The notes: generated from the letters alone by a model not told the origin. Counted from the stretch's first letter, positions 1-8,208 are shown. The stretch is DNA of 46,576 nt from Hyphomicrobiales bacterium (GCA_017305835.1 JAFKJY010000078.1:1-46576); one strand, 5' to 3'. A program made the numbers and translations.

Positions 1-1
1 C

Positions 2-163
2 GACGTGCTGCGCGCCCGCGACGGCGACGACATGGAGGCGATGGCCAAGCAGCACATGCTGCGGGCCTGCGAGTTCATCGAAAAGAGCGGCGTGGTCGCG
101 CCGCCCGCCGAGCCCGAGCGGGCCGCCGTCGGCCCCGCCGGGCGCGCCCGCGTGGAAGGATGA
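2..163 (+). CDS. GntR-family (FCD-type) transcriptional regulator, C-terminal end only
   Basis: The window opens inside a reading frame that runs 53 codons to TGA at 161-163, three bases before the next start. The residues include an aspartate-rich turn followed by a helix containing KQHMLRACEFIE. This resembles the last helices of FCD ligand-binding domains in FadR-subfamily GntR regulators, where a His near the C-terminus (an H-x-x-x pattern) helps bind metal or ligand. A local GntR regulator at the head of an amino-acid catabolic operon is a common layout. The HTH domain lies outside the window, so the family call rests on a short tail and on context. It could belong to another all-helical regulator family. 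Confidence 0.5.
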   Translation, partial: DVLRARDGDDMEAMAKQHMLRACEFIEKSGVVAPPAEPERAAVGPAGRARVEG

Positions 164-166
164 CGG

Positions 167-2494
167 ATGCTGCCCAAGCCTGAACGCCCGCTCGCCATCA
201 CCCATTGGGGCAACTATCGCGTCAGGCTGGACGGCGGGCGGCTGGGCGGCCTGCTGCCCATCGAGGGCGAGGAGGATCCGTCCAACCTCGGCGACCAGAT
301 GGTCGACGGCGCCGTCGCGCCCTCGCGCATCGCCAACCCGTCGGTGCGCAAAAGCTTCCTCGCCGCGCGCGGCCCCTCGGACCCGCGGCTGCGCGGCGCC
401 GAGCCGTTCGTCGAGGTGTCGTGGGACGAGGCGCTGGCGCTCGCCGCCGGCGAGATCGACCGCATCCGCGGCACGCACGGCAACGGCGCCATCTTCGGCG
501 GCTCCTACGGCTGGGCGAGCGCCGGGCGCTTCCACCACGCGCAGAGCCAGATCCACAGGTTCCTGAACGCCGCGGGCGGCTACACGGCCTCGACGCAGAA
601 CTACAGCTACGCCGCCGGCGACACGATCCTGCCGCATGTGCTCGGCGACAGCCTCGGGCTCGGCTCCGGCCAGACGAGCTGGACGTCGATCGAGGCGAAC
701 TCCGAACTCGTGGTGATGTTCGGCGGCACGCCGTGGAAGAACGCGCAGGTCAGCCCGGGCGGCATTTCGAGCCACGGCCTGCGCGGCGCACTCGCGCGCT
801 GCGCGGCGGCGGGCGTCGAGTTCGTCCTCGTCGGCCCGATCCGCGACGACGCCATGGACGAGGCGCGCGCGCGCTGGCTGCCGGTCCGGCCGGCGACCGA
901 CGTCGCCCTGATGCTCGGCATCGCCCACACGCTGGTCGAGGAAGGCCTGCACGACCGCGCCTTCCTCGACAGCCACTGCACCGGCTTCCCGCGCTTCCTC
1001 GCCTATCTCGTGAGCGAGACAGACGGCCGGCCGAAATCGGCCGAGTGGGCGGCGGGCATCACCGGCATCGACGCGGCGGACATCCGCGCGCTGGCGCGAA
1101 AAATGGCCTCGCGCCGCACGATGATCATGACCGCCTGGTCGCTGCAGCGGGCCGATTTCGGCGAGCAGCCCTACTGGATGACGGTGACGCTGGCGGCGAT
1201 GCTCGGCCAGATCGGCCTGCCGGGCGGCGGCTTCGGCTTCGGCTACGGCTCGATCAGCGCCATCGGCTCGACCACCGCGCCGGTGCCCTGGCCGGCGCTG
1301 CCGAAGGGCACCAACCCGGTCGGCGACTTCATCCCCGTCGCGCGCATCGCCGACATGCTGCTCAACCCCGGCGCGCCCTACGACTTCAACGGGCAGCGGC
1401 GGCGCTATCCCGAGATCCGGATGATCTACTGGGCCGGCGGCAACCCGTTCCACCACCATCAGGACCTCAACCGGCTGATGGAGGCGTGGCGCCGGCCGGA
1501 GACGGTCATCGTCCACGATTCCTGGTGGAACCCGCTGGCGCGGCGGGCCGACATCGTCTTCCCGGTCGCCACCTCGCTGGAGCGCAACGACATCGCCGCC
1601 TCCAGCCGCGACCATTTCCTCTCCGCCTCCCACCGCGTCCTCGATCCCTACGGGGCATCGCGGACGGACTACGAGGTCTTCTGCGGGCTGGCGGAGCGGC
1701 TGGGCTGCCTCGAGGCCTTCTCGGAGGGGCGCGACGAGGAGGGCTGGCTGCGCCACCTCTACGAGCAGGCGAGCGAGCGGCTGGCCAAGCGCGGCCTGAA
1801 CACGCCCGATTTCGACACGTTCTGGGCCGGCGAATATCTCGATTTCGCCCGCGCCACCGAGATGCGCGACCTGCTCAAGGATTTCCGCGACGATCCCGCC
1901 GAGCATCCGCTGAAGACGCCGTCGGGGCGCATCGAGATCTTCTCGCAGACGATCGACGGTTTCGGCTACGACGACTGCCGCGGCCATCCCATGTGGTACG
2001 AATCGACCGAATGGCTCGGCGCGCCGGCGGCGCGGAAATACCCGCTGCACCTGCTCTCCAACGCGCCGAAGACGCGGCTGCACAGCCAGTACGACTGCGG
2101 CTCCTATTCGCGCGCGCTCAAGGTGCAGGGCAGGGAGCCGGTGCGCATCAGCGCCGCCGACGCGGCGGCGCGCGGCATCCGCGACGGCGACGTCGTGCGC
2201 ATCCACAACGACCGCGGCTCCTGCCTGGCCGGCGCGGTGGTCTCCGACGCGCTGCGGCCCGGCGTGGTCCAGTTGCCGACGGGCGCGTGGTTCGACCCGG
2301 TCGACCCGGCCGGCAGCTCGATGGACCGCCACGGCAACCCCAACGTGCTGACGCCGGACCGCGGCACGTCGAAGCTGGCGCAGGGCACCAGCGCCTATTC
2401 CTGCCTCGTCGAGGTCGAGCGCTTCGACGGCCCGCTGCCGCCGATCACCTGCTTCTCGCAGCCCGCCATCGAGCGCCGCGGCAAGGCGGGCTGA
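167..2494 (+). CDS. BisC/DMSO-reductase-family molybdopterin oxidoreductase (cytoplasmic)
   Basis: This 775-residue protein is full length for the biotin sulfoxide/TMAO/DMSO reductase group, which uses a bis-molybdopterin guanine dinucleotide cofactor to reduce S- or N-oxides. It starts with THWGNYRVRLDGGRLGGLLP, typical of the domain that opens these enzymes, and has no N-terminal Cys motif for a [4Fe-4S] cluster. The segment NYSYAAGDTILP places a serine at residue 147, matching the Ser that ligates Mo in DMSO reductase. The C-terminal molydopterin-dinucleotide-binding domain follows (LHSQYDCGSYSRA, then the HNDRGS loop). No Tat or Sec signal is visible, so it should be cytoplasmic like BisC. 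It is the first complete gene of a + strand catabolic operon. Its substrate is unknown; a sulfoxide, N-oxide or hydroxylated N-heterocycle would fit. Confidence 0.85.
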   Translation: MLPKPERPLAITHWGNYRVRLDGGRLGGLLPIEGEEDPSNLGDQMVDGAVAPSRIANPSVRKSFLAARGPSDPRLRGAEPFVEVSWDEALALAAGEIDRIRGTHGNGAIFGGSYGWASAGRFHHAQSQIHRFLNAAGGYTASTQNYSYAAGDTILPHVLGDSLGLGSGQTSWTSIEANSELVVMFGGTPWKNAQVSPGGISSHGLRGALARCAAAGVEFVLVGPIRDDAMDEARARWLPVRPATDVALMLGIAHTLVEEGLHDRAFLDSHCTGFPRFLAYLVSETDGRPKSAEWAAGITGIDAADIRALARKMASRRTMIMTAWSLQRADFGEQPYWMTVTLAAMLGQIGLPGGGFGFGYGSISAIGSTTAPVPWPALPKGTNPVGDFIPVARIADMLLNPGAPYDFNGQRRRYPEIRMIYWAGGNPFHHHQDLNRLMEAWRRPETVIVHDSWWNPLARRADIVFPVATSLERNDIAASSRDHFLSASHRVLDPYGASRTDYEVFCGLAERLGCLEAFSEGRDEEGWLRHLYEQASERLAKRGLNTPDFDTFWAGEYLDFARATEMRDLLKDFRDDPAEHPLKTPSGRIEIFSQTIDGFGYDDCRGHPMWYESTEWLGAPAARKYPLHLLSNAPKTRLHSQYDCGSYSRALKVQGREPVRISAADAAARGIRDGDVVRIHNDRGSCLAGAVVSDALRPGVVQLPTGAWFDPVDPAGSSMDRHGNPNVLTPDRGTSKLAQGTSAYSCLVEVERFDGPLPPITCFSQPAIERRGKAG

Positions 2495-2550
2495 CCGGAC
2501 CGGAACCCACCCAGCGCGCCCGCGGGCGCGACCCATCGCATGGAGACGAC

Positions 2551-3258
2551 ATGACGAGAAAACGGACATTCCACGGCGTGAACGTCGGCATCCTGATGGT
2601 GAAGTCGAAGTTCACCCGCTATCCGGGCGACGTCGGCAACGCCACGACCTGGGACTTCCCGGTCCAGTACAAGGTGGTGGAGGACGCCGTCCCCTCGCGC
2701 ATGACCGAGCTGCACAATTCGAGCCTGCTGGAGCCGTTCAAGCGCGCGGCGGCCGAGCTGGTGGAGCAGGGCGTCGACGGCATCACCACCACCTGCGGCT
2801 TCCTGTCGATCTACCAGAAGGAGCTCGCCGACACCTGCCCGGTGCCGGTCGCGACCAGCAGCCTTTTGCAGGTGCCGCTGGTGCAGCGGCTGATCCCGTC
2901 GAACAAGCGGGTCGGCGTCATCACCTTCAGCTCGGCGCTGATGAACCCGGCCTACCTGAAGGACGTCGGCGTGCCCGACGACACGCCGATCATCGGCATG
3001 GACAGGGAGTCCGCCTTCGCCCGCGCGATCATGACGGCGGAGGACACCGCGCCCTTCGAGGTGCAGCAGCAGGAGATCGTCGACACGGTCGGCCGCCTGA
3101 TCGAGGCCAATCCCGACATCGGCGCCGTGGTGGCCGAATGCACCAACATGACCCCGTTCAGCCATGCGGTGGTGGAGCGCTACGGCATCCCGGTCTACGA
3201 CGCGGTGTCGATGATCCGCTGGTTCCAGTCCGGCCTGCGGCCGCGCAGATACGTGTAA
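2551..3258 (+). CDS. Aspartate/glutamate racemase-superfamily protein
   Basis: A 235-residue protein starting at ATG 2551 behind GGAGA at 2542-2546. The fold family (Asp/Glu/hydantoin racemase, maleate isomerase, arylmalonate decarboxylase) uses two cysteines on opposite faces of the active site. Both are visible: GITTTCGFLS near residue 90 and VVAECTNMTPF near residue 200. TCGF plus ECTNM is the pattern of this superfamily rather than of classical MurI. The gene lies between the molybdoenzyme and the amino-acid dehydrogenase subunits, so it may racemise or isomerise the substrate before oxidation. Whether it acts on an amino acid, a hydantoin or a dicarboxylate cannot be told from sequence. 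A 1017-residue open frame that includes this gene starts far upstream, out of frame with the molybdoenzyme; that extension is a GC-rich artefact. Confidence 0.8.
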   Translation: MTRKRTFHGVNVGILMVKSKFTRYPGDVGNATTWDFPVQYKVVEDAVPSRMTELHNSSLLEPFKRAAAELVEQGVDGITTTCGFLSIYQKELADTCPVPVATSSLLQVPLVQRLIPSNKRVGVITFSSALMNPAYLKDVGVPDDTPIIGMDRESAFARAIMTAEDTAPFEVQQQEIVDTVGRLIEANPDIGAVVAECTNMTPFSHAVVERYGIPVYDAVSMIRWFQSGLRPRRYV

Positions 3259-3276
3259 GACGGCGATGCGCGCGAG

Positions 3277-4401
3277 ATGAAGTCGGGCGATTATCTGGTC
3301 ATCGGCGGCGGCCTCGTCGGGCTGGCGATCGCCTACGGGCTCGCCCGGCGCGGGCTGGCGGTGACCGTGCTCGACGAGGGCGACGTCGCCCACCGGGCCG
3401 CGCGCGGCAATTTCGGCAACATCTGGATCCAGGGCAAGGGGGCCGGCGTCCCGGCCTATGCCGAGGTGACGCGCCGCTCGGCGCTCGAATGGCCGGCCTT
3501 CGCCCGCGAGATCGAGGAGGTCTCGGGGGTCGAACTGCGATACCGGCAGGAAGGCGCGATCTGCGTCTGCTTCTCGGAAGCCGAGCTGAAGCAGCGCATG
3601 GCGATGCTCGCCGCCGCCGAGGCGGATTCGACCATCCCGGCCGAGCCGCGCGAGGTCTCGGCGTCGGAGCTGCGGAAGATGTATCCGATGATCGGCCCGA
3701 CCATGGCCGGCGGCACGCTTTCGCCGCTCGACGGCACGGTCGACCCGCTGCGGCTCCTGCGCGCCCTGCTCGTGGCCTTCAGGGCGGCCTCCGGCACCTA
3801 TGTCTCCGGCGCCCGCGTCGGGACGATCGCCCGGGACGGCGACGGCTTCGCGGCCACGACGGCGACGGGCACCTACGGGGCCGCGCGCGTGCTTCTGGCC
3901 GCAGGGCTGGGCAATGCGATGCTGGCGCCGCAACTCGGCATGCGCGCGCCGCTGCGGCCCGTGCGCGGCCAGATCATCGTCACCGAGAAGCTGAAGCCGT
4001 TCATGCCGCTCTCCTTCCACTTCATCCGCCAGACCGAGGACGGCGGCGTCATCTGCGGGGATTCGTCCGAGGAGGCGGGCTTCGACGAAGGCGTCACCCG
4101 GCCGATCCTCGCCCGCACCGCCGACCGCCTGACCACCGTGTTCCCGTTCATGAAGGACGTGCGGCTGGTGCGCGCATGGGGCGCGCTGCGCGTGATGAGC
4201 CCCGACGGCCTGCCGATCGTGCAGGCCTCGCAGGAGGCGCCCGGCGCGTTCGCCGTCTCGGTGCACAGCGGCGTCACGCTGTCGCCCTTCCACGCCGCGG
4301 TGGTCGCCGCCTCGCTGGCCGACGAGGGGCGCCTGCCGCCCCACCTTACGCAGAGCTTCAGCCCGGACCGCTTCGATGTTCAGATCCCTCGCAACTCCTG
4401 A
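3277..4401 (+). CDS. FAD-dependent amino-acid/opine dehydrogenase, DAO-type subunit
   Basis: This 374-residue flavoprotein belongs to the D-amino-acid oxidase/glycine oxidase (DAO) family. The N-terminus carries the FAD Rossmann fingerprint (VIGGGLVGLAIAYGLARRG, acidic residue at the end of beta-2 in VLDEG). The C-terminal WGALRVMSPDGLPIV and HSGVTLSPFHA blocks are typical of the FAD-closing strand and substrate cap. It overlaps by 26 nt a small [2Fe-2S] gene that in turn overlaps a larger FAD/Fe-S gene. That three-gene set is the arrangement of heteromeric opine oxidases (OoxA/OoxB with small subunit), D-hydroxyproline dehydrogenase (HpdABC) and related proline/sarcosine dehydrogenases. By analogy this subunit oxidises the secondary amine or amino acid and passes electrons on. 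The start at 3277 is the first in-frame ATG after the preceding stop; no good ribosome site is seen. Confidence 0.85.
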   Translation: MKSGDYLVIGGGLVGLAIAYGLARRGLAVTVLDEGDVAHRAARGNFGNIWIQGKGAGVPAYAEVTRRSALEWPAFAREIEEVSGVELRYRQEGAICVCFSEAELKQRMAMLAAAEADSTIPAEPREVSASELRKMYPMIGPTMAGGTLSPLDGTVDPLRLLRALLVAFRAASGTYVSGARVGTIARDGDGFAATTATGTYGAARVLLAAGLGNAMLAPQLGMRAPLRPVRGQIIVTEKLKPFMPLSFHFIRQTEDGGVICGDSSEEAGFDEGVTRPILARTADRLTTVFPFMKDVRLVRAWGALRVMSPDGLPIVQASQEAPGAFAVSVHSGVTLSPFHAAVVAASLADEGRLPPHLTQSFSPDRFDVQIPRNS

Positions 4402-4699
4402 GACGCCGGCGATCGGCATCGAGGTCGACGGCCGCCGGATCGCCTGCGCGCCCGGCGAGAACCTCGCCGCCGTGCTGCTGCGCGCGGGCTTCGGCCCGTT
4501 CCGCTCGACGCCCGTCTCCGGCGCGCCGCGCATGCCCTACTGCATGATGGGGGTGTGCTTCGACTGCCTCGCGGTGGTCGACGGCGTGCCCAATTCGCAG
4601 ACCTGCCTGACCGCCGTGGCGGACGGCATGACGGTGCGCCGGCAGGAAGGCGCTTCGGCTGCGGCCTTCCTGGCCGCGGAGGGGCTGGCCGATGAGTGA
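4376..4699 (+). CDS. Small (2Fe-2S)-binding subunit of amino-acid/opine dehydrogenase
   Basis: A 107-residue protein with the ferredoxin-like pattern seen in HcnA, OoxA-associated and HpdB-type small subunits: PYCMMGVCFDC (C-x4-C-x2-C) followed by a fourth Cys in QTCLTAV. These four cysteines would hold one [2Fe-2S] cluster. The preceding DGRRIACAPGENLAAVLLRAG matches the beta-grasp start of this family. The gene overlaps its upstream neighbour by 26 nt and its downstream neighbour by 8 nt, which implies translational coupling and a fixed subunit ratio. It most likely relays electrons between the two flavin subunits of the complex. Confidence 0.88.
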   Translation: MFRSLATPETPAIGIEVDGRRIACAPGENLAAVLLRAGFGPFRSTPVSGAPRMPYCMMGVCFDCLAVVDGVPNSQTCLTAVADGMTVRRQEGASAAAFLAAEGLADE

Positions 4700-6083
4700 C
4701 GCGACTTTCGACCTCGCCATCGTCGGCGCCGGCCCGGCCGGCATGGCCGCGGCCGTCGAGGCGACCGCGCTCGGCCTCTCCGTCTGCGTCCTCGACGAGC
4801 AGGCCGCCCCCGGCGGACAGATCTATCGCGGCATCACGCGGCCGGCCGGACTCGATCCGCAGGTGCTCGGCCCGGACTATTGGGAAGGCAAGGCGCTGGC
4901 CGAGCGGTTCCTCGCCTGCGGCTGCGACTACCGGCCGGGGAGCACGGTCTGGCACGTCGATGCGGGCGAACTCTCCTTCGCCGGCCCGCACGGCGGCGGC
5001 ACCGTCGCCTGGCGCAAGCTGCTCAACGCCACCGGCGCGATGGAGCGGCCGATGCCGGTGGCCGGCTGGACGCTGCCGGGCGTCATGACGGCGGGCGCGG
5101 CGCAGATCCTGCTCAAGGCCTCGGCGACCGTCGCCGAGAACGCCGTGTTCTGCGGCTCGGGGCCGCTGCTCTACCTCGTCGTGGCGCAATATCTGCGCGC
5201 CGGCGTCAAGGTCGCGGCCGTGCTCGACACGACGCCGTGGCAGGCCTATCTCGGCGCGCTGCGCCACATGCCGGCGGCCCTGCCGGGCTGGTCGTACCTG
5301 TCGAAGGGGCTCGGCCTGCTGCGCGAGATCGGCGCGGCCGGCGTGCGCGTGGTGCGCAACGTCGACCGTCTCGAGATGCGCGGCCGCGACGCGCTGGAGG
5401 CGGTACGCTGGCGGGCGGGCGCGAGCGAGGGCGAGATCGCCACGTCGCACGCCTTCCTCCACCAGGGCATCGCGCCCAACACCAACCTCGCCCGCGCCGC
5501 CGGCTGCGCGCATGTCTGGGACGAGGCGCAGCTCTCGTGGCGGCCGCGCACCGACGCCTGGGGCGCGGCCTCGCGGCCCGATCTCTATTGCGGCGGCGAC
5601 GTCGCCGGCATCGCCGGGGCGAGGGCGGCTGCGCTTTCGGGCCGGCTGAGCGCGCTCGCCGCCGCCGCCGACCTCGGCCGCATCGACGCGGCCGGTCGTG
5701 ACGCGCGCGCGGCCGGGCTGCGCCGCGCGATGCGCAGGGAACTCGCCGCCCGGCCCTTCCTCGACACGCTCTATCGCCCGCTCCCCGCCTTCAGGGTGCC
5801 GGCCGTGGACGACGTGGTCGTCTGCCGCTGCGAGGAGGTGACGGCCGGCGCGCTCGCCGACGCGGTCGACGCCGGCGCGATGGGGCCGAACCAGCTCAAG
5901 GCGTTCACGCGCTGCGGCATGGGGCCGTGCCAGGGCCGCTCCTGCGGCCTGACGGCAGCCGCCCTCGTCGCAGCCCGCCTCGGCATGTCCGAGGGCGAGG
6001 CGGGCTACTTCAACATCCGCTTCCCGGTGAAGCCCGTGCCCCTCGGCGCCGTCGCCGCGGCGGGCGGAAAGCCGGCCGGATGA
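4692..6083 (+). CDS. FAD/NAD(P)-binding and BFD-like [2Fe-2S] subunit of amino-acid/opine dehydrogenase
   Basis: This 463-residue protein has an N-terminal pyridine nucleotide-disulfide-type FAD fold (IVGAGPAGMAAAVEA, then APGGQIYRG) and a second dinucleotide site in the middle (VFCGSGPLLYLVVAQYL). The C-terminus carries a BFD-like iron-sulfur site, with CRC in VVVCRCEEVT and C-x4-C in TRCGMGPCQG. This is the HcnB/OoxA/HpdA-like architecture, the large partner of the DAO-type and small [2Fe-2S] subunits encoded just upstream. In such complexes it accepts electrons and donates them to the respiratory chain or another carrier, so no oxygen need be consumed. It ends the tightly overlapping block; 154 bases then separate it from the RidA gene. 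Confidence 0.88.
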   Translation: MSDATFDLAIVGAGPAGMAAAVEATALGLSVCVLDEQAAPGGQIYRGITRPAGLDPQVLGPDYWEGKALAERFLACGCDYRPGSTVWHVDAGELSFAGPHGGGTVAWRKLLNATGAMERPMPVAGWTLPGVMTAGAAQILLKASATVAENAVFCGSGPLLYLVVAQYLRAGVKVAAVLDTTPWQAYLGALRHMPAALPGWSYLSKGLGLLREIGAAGVRVVRNVDRLEMRGRDALEAVRWRAGASEGEIATSHAFLHQGIAPNTNLARAAGCAHVWDEAQLSWRPRTDAWGAASRPDLYCGGDVAGIAGARAAALSGRLSALAAAADLGRIDAAGRDARAAGLRRAMRRELAARPFLDTLYRPLPAFRVPAVDDVVVCRCEEVTAGALADAVDAGAMGPNQLKAFTRCGMGPCQGRSCGLTAAALVAARLGMSEGEAGYFNIRFPVKPVPLGAVAAAGGKPAG

Positions 6084-6128
6084 CGGGCGGCCGGAGTATC
6101 GGCAGGCTGTCTCTACCGACCATCAGTA

Positions 6129-6150
6129 TTGCATACCATGTACATATGAT
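6129..6150. promoter_or_regulatory. Possible operator or promoter in the 6084-6237 gap
   Basis: The 154-base gap after the dehydrogenase block contains a short AT-rich island in otherwise GC-rich DNA. It holds an 8-bp perfect palindrome, ATGTACAT (6138-6145), next to TTGCAT at 6129-6134. FadR/GntR-type regulators often bind short palindromes of this size, and the operon seems to begin with such a regulator. No convincing -10 box at the right spacing was found, so an internal promoter is only a possibility. Confidence 0.25.
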
Positions 6151-6237
6151 GATAGGAAATGGGACTGATGGAGCAGGGAATTCCGGGGCGGCGCATCGCG
6201 GCCGCCGGGACCCTGCGCCGCTCGCAGGCAGACGGAG

Positions 6238-6588
6238 ATGGGCGTGATCAAGCGGTATGAATCCAATGCGCGGCGCAGCCGCGTCGTCGTCCACAACGAC
6301 ACGGTCTATCTGGCCGGGCAGGTCGCCGACGACTGGTCGGGCGACATCACGCAGCAGACGCGCGAGACGCTGGCCAACATCGACAGGATGCTGGCGCTCG
6401 CCGGCAGCGACAAGTCGAAGCTGCTGTCGGCGACGATCTGGATCAAGCGGCTCTCCGACTACGACGCGATGAACGCCGTGTGGGACGCGTGGCTGGCGCC
6501 GGGCGCGGCACCGGGCAGGGCCTGCGCGGTCCTCGACATGGCCGATCCGGACATCCTCGTCGAAATCACGCCGATCGCGGCGCTCTAG
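6238..6588 (+). CDS. RidA-family reactive enamine/imine deaminase
   Basis: A 116-residue RidA (YjgF/YER057c/UK114) protein. Members form trimers that hydrolyse enamine/imine intermediates, releasing ammonia and preventing damage to PLP enzymes. Visible family marks are the DTVYLAGQVADD block near residue 22, the ALAGSDKSKLLSATIWI helix-strand region, and the C-terminal PGRACAVLDMADPDILVEI segment with the arginine and glutamate that bind and activate the substrate. Being downstream of an amino-acid dehydrogenase, it likely clears the imine that enzyme makes. ATG 6238 is followed by GTG 6244, which is better spaced from the GGAG at 6234-6237, so the real start could be two codons later. Confidence 0.88.
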   Translation: MGVIKRYESNARRSRVVVHNDTVYLAGQVADDWSGDITQQTRETLANIDRMLALAGSDKSKLLSATIWIKRLSDYDAMNAVWDAWLAPGAAPGRACAVLDMADPDILVEITPIAAL

Positions 6589-6589
6589 A

Positions 6590-6634
6590 GCATGTCGCCC
6601 GAAAGTGGGAACCGGTTTCGGCATAGCGACATGC
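6590..6634. repeat. Rhizobial-type intergenic palindromic repeat
   Basis: Two nested inverted repeats begin two bases after the RidA stop codon: outer arms GCATGTCGC (6590-6598) and GCGACATGC (6626-6634), inner arms CCGAAA (6599-6604) and TTTCGG (6616-6621). They surround a GTGGGAACCGG loop, with a 4-nt bulge on the right. The core, and the tail running to about 6682, match from memory a repeat dispersed through Mesorhizobium-type genomes. As RNA it would fold into a long stem-loop between two genes of one operon, where it could stabilise or attenuate the transcript. Confidence 0.7.
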
Positions 6635-6710
6635 GTAAAAACAAAGACTTGAAGTGCGTTGCATGATTCCGGTTCGACGCGACGCGCATTGGCGCAAAAT
6701 GGAGGGCACC

Positions 6711-7361
6711 ATGACGAACAACCTGCCGGACACGACCGGCCTCAACGCCTCGCTCGTCTACGACGCCGCCGAGGCCATGCACCCGGACGAGGACATTCGC
6801 AACCGCATCGCCGGCACCATCGCGCCGATCGGCTCGCCCGCGCCGGTGATCGGCCCGGTCTGGACGATGCGCCTGACGCGCGCGCCCGGCACTTCGGCCG
6901 AGAACCGCCTGCGCATCATGCAGGCCTATGACGGCGTGCCCGCCGGCGTCGTGCTCGTCATCCAGGCGGTCGGCGATCTCGGCGGCGCCGTCATCGGCGA
7001 CGTGCTCGCCCACCGGCTGAAGATGTCGGGCGTGCTCGGCATCGTCGTCGACGGGCCGGTGCGCGACGTCGACGGCATGGTGAAATACGGCCCCGGCTCC
7101 TGGTCGAGCGCGGTCAACATGGCCGGCATGAAGACCGTCAGCACGATGGTCGAGACGCAGGTGGAAATCGAGATCGGCGGCGTGCGCGTGTCGCCCGGCG
7201 ACATCGTCGCGGCCGACGCGGACGGCGTCATGTTCCATCCCGCCGGCGAGGCGGTGCCGCTGCTCGAGAAGGCCGTCGCCTTCGCCAAGGCCGAGCAGCA
7301 GTCGCACGAGCGCATCGCGGCCGGCAACGGCGCCGCGACATCCTACCTGCCGAAGAAGTGA
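6711..7361 (+). CDS. RraA-family protein (HMG/CHA aldolase-like)
   Basis: A 216-residue protein of the RraA/4-hydroxy-4-methyl-2-oxoglutarate aldolase superfamily. The hallmark is the stretch GAVIGDVLAHR followed by GIVVDGPVRDVDGM, where the Asp and Arg bind the metal-coordinated 2-oxo acid, and then VSPGDIVAADADGVMF. The family contains true retro-aldolases and oxaloacetate decarboxylases as well as the RNase E inhibitor RraA; a catabolic operon favours the enzymatic role. The start at ATG 6711 is preferred over an open frame reaching 6654 because GGAGGG (6701-6706) precedes it and the upstream part is the dispersed repeat's tail. The stop overlaps the GTG start of the next gene. Confidence 0.85.
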   Translation: MTNNLPDTTGLNASLVYDAAEAMHPDEDIRNRIAGTIAPIGSPAPVIGPVWTMRLTRAPGTSAENRLRIMQAYDGVPAGVVLVIQAVGDLGGAVIGDVLAHRLKMSGVLGIVVDGPVRDVDGMVKYGPGSWSSAVNMAGMKTVSTMVETQVEIEIGGVRVSPGDIVAADADGVMFHPAGEAVPLLEKAVAFAKAEQQSHERIAAGNGAATSYLPKK

Positions 7362-8131
7362 GCCGGCCCGTGGCGCCGGCCCGGCAGGACCGCACGCGGC
7401 GCGTCGGCTTCATCGGCCGCGGCCGCCTCGCGGCCGGCGTCGCCCGCGCGATCGCCGATGGCGGCGTGCCCGGCTGGGAGGTCGGCGCGGCACTCGCCCG
7501 CGACGGCAGGGAGCGCGCCTTCCCCGGGCCGGTCCTCACCGACCGCGCCGCCTTCTTCGGCAGCGGGCTGGACCTGATCATCGAAGCCGGCGGCCCGCAG
7601 GCGCTGGTCGAGTTCGGGCCCGAGGCGCTCGTAGCGGCCGACCTCTGGACGATCAGCGCCTCGGCGCTGGCCGACCCTGCCTTCTACGAACGCATGGAGC
7701 GGATCGGCGCCGAAACCGGCCACAGGCTGCGGCTTGTCGCGGGCGCCTTCGGCGGCATGGACGCGGTCGCAGCACTCGCCACGCTGCCCGGCACCACCGT
7801 CACCTTCGCGGCCACATGGACCGGCGACGACGCCTCGAAGCCGGCCGTCCGCGAGACGGCCTCGGCGCGCGAGATCGTCTCGCGCCATCGCGGCGTCAAC
7901 GCGCTGGCGGCGGCCGCGATCGCCGGCGTCGGGCTGGACGCCACCCGCATCGACTATGCCGGCGAGGGCCCGGGCGGCCTGAGGGTCCTCGCCGTCGAGG
8001 CGACCGGCCCCGGCGGCACCTATGCCGGCCGCTCCACCCCGACCGTCGACCCGCAGGCCGGCGCCCAGATGGTCGTCGGCTCCCTCGTCGCCGCCCTCAG
8101 GAACGAAACCCGCGTCATCTGGTGCGGGTGA
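7358..8131 (+). CDS. Aspartate dehydrogenase-like (NadX/DUF108) protein
   Basis: A 257-residue protein beginning at GTG 7358, coupled to the preceding gene through a GTGA overlap. The N-terminus forms a Rossmann nucleotide site (RVGFIGRGRLAAGVARAIADG), followed by an acid-rich DLIIEAGG strand. The C-terminal half has the pattern of the L-aspartate dehydrogenase family (GAFGGMDAVAAL, FAATWTGDDASKPAVRE, NVNALAAAAIAG-like HRGVNALAAAAIAG). These enzymes interconvert aspartate and oxaloacetate/iminoaspartate with NAD(P). In this operon it could reduce or oxidise the imine or amino-acid product of the dehydrogenase complex; the true substrate may not be aspartate. It is the last gene of the operon. 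Confidence 0.72.
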   Translation: MSRPVAPARQDRTRRVGFIGRGRLAAGVARAIADGGVPGWEVGAALARDGRERAFPGPVLTDRAAFFGSGLDLIIEAGGPQALVEFGPEALVAADLWTISASALADPAFYERMERIGAETGHRLRLVAGAFGGMDAVAALATLPGTTVTFAATWTGDDASKPAVRETASAREIVSRHRGVNALAAAAIAGVGLDATRIDYAGEGPGGLRVLAVEATGPGGTYAGRSTPTVDPQAGAQMVVGSLVAALRNETRVIWCG

Positions 8132-8133
8132 GG

Positions 8134-8153
8134 GGCGGGCTGGCCGGCCCGCC
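8134..8153. terminator. GC hairpin between convergent genes
   Basis: Two bases after the stop of the last + strand operon gene there is a perfect 7-bp inverted repeat, GGCGGGC (8134-8140) and GCCCGCC (8147-8153), with a 6-nt loop. It sits between convergent genes. There is no T-run after it on either strand, so it may slow polymerase or act with Rho rather than being a classical intrinsic terminator. Confidence 0.4.
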
Positions 8154-8208
8154 GTCGCGCATCACCGTCCTATCGCGCCGAGGGCTCCCGGCGGAGTGGC
8201 TTCGTCAT

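Noticed and set aside
2395..4533. 712-codon open frame on the - strand
   Set aside because: It lies opposite the racemase-like and DAO-type genes, is Arg/His/Asp-rich with no domain pattern, and is a typical third-position GC shadow.
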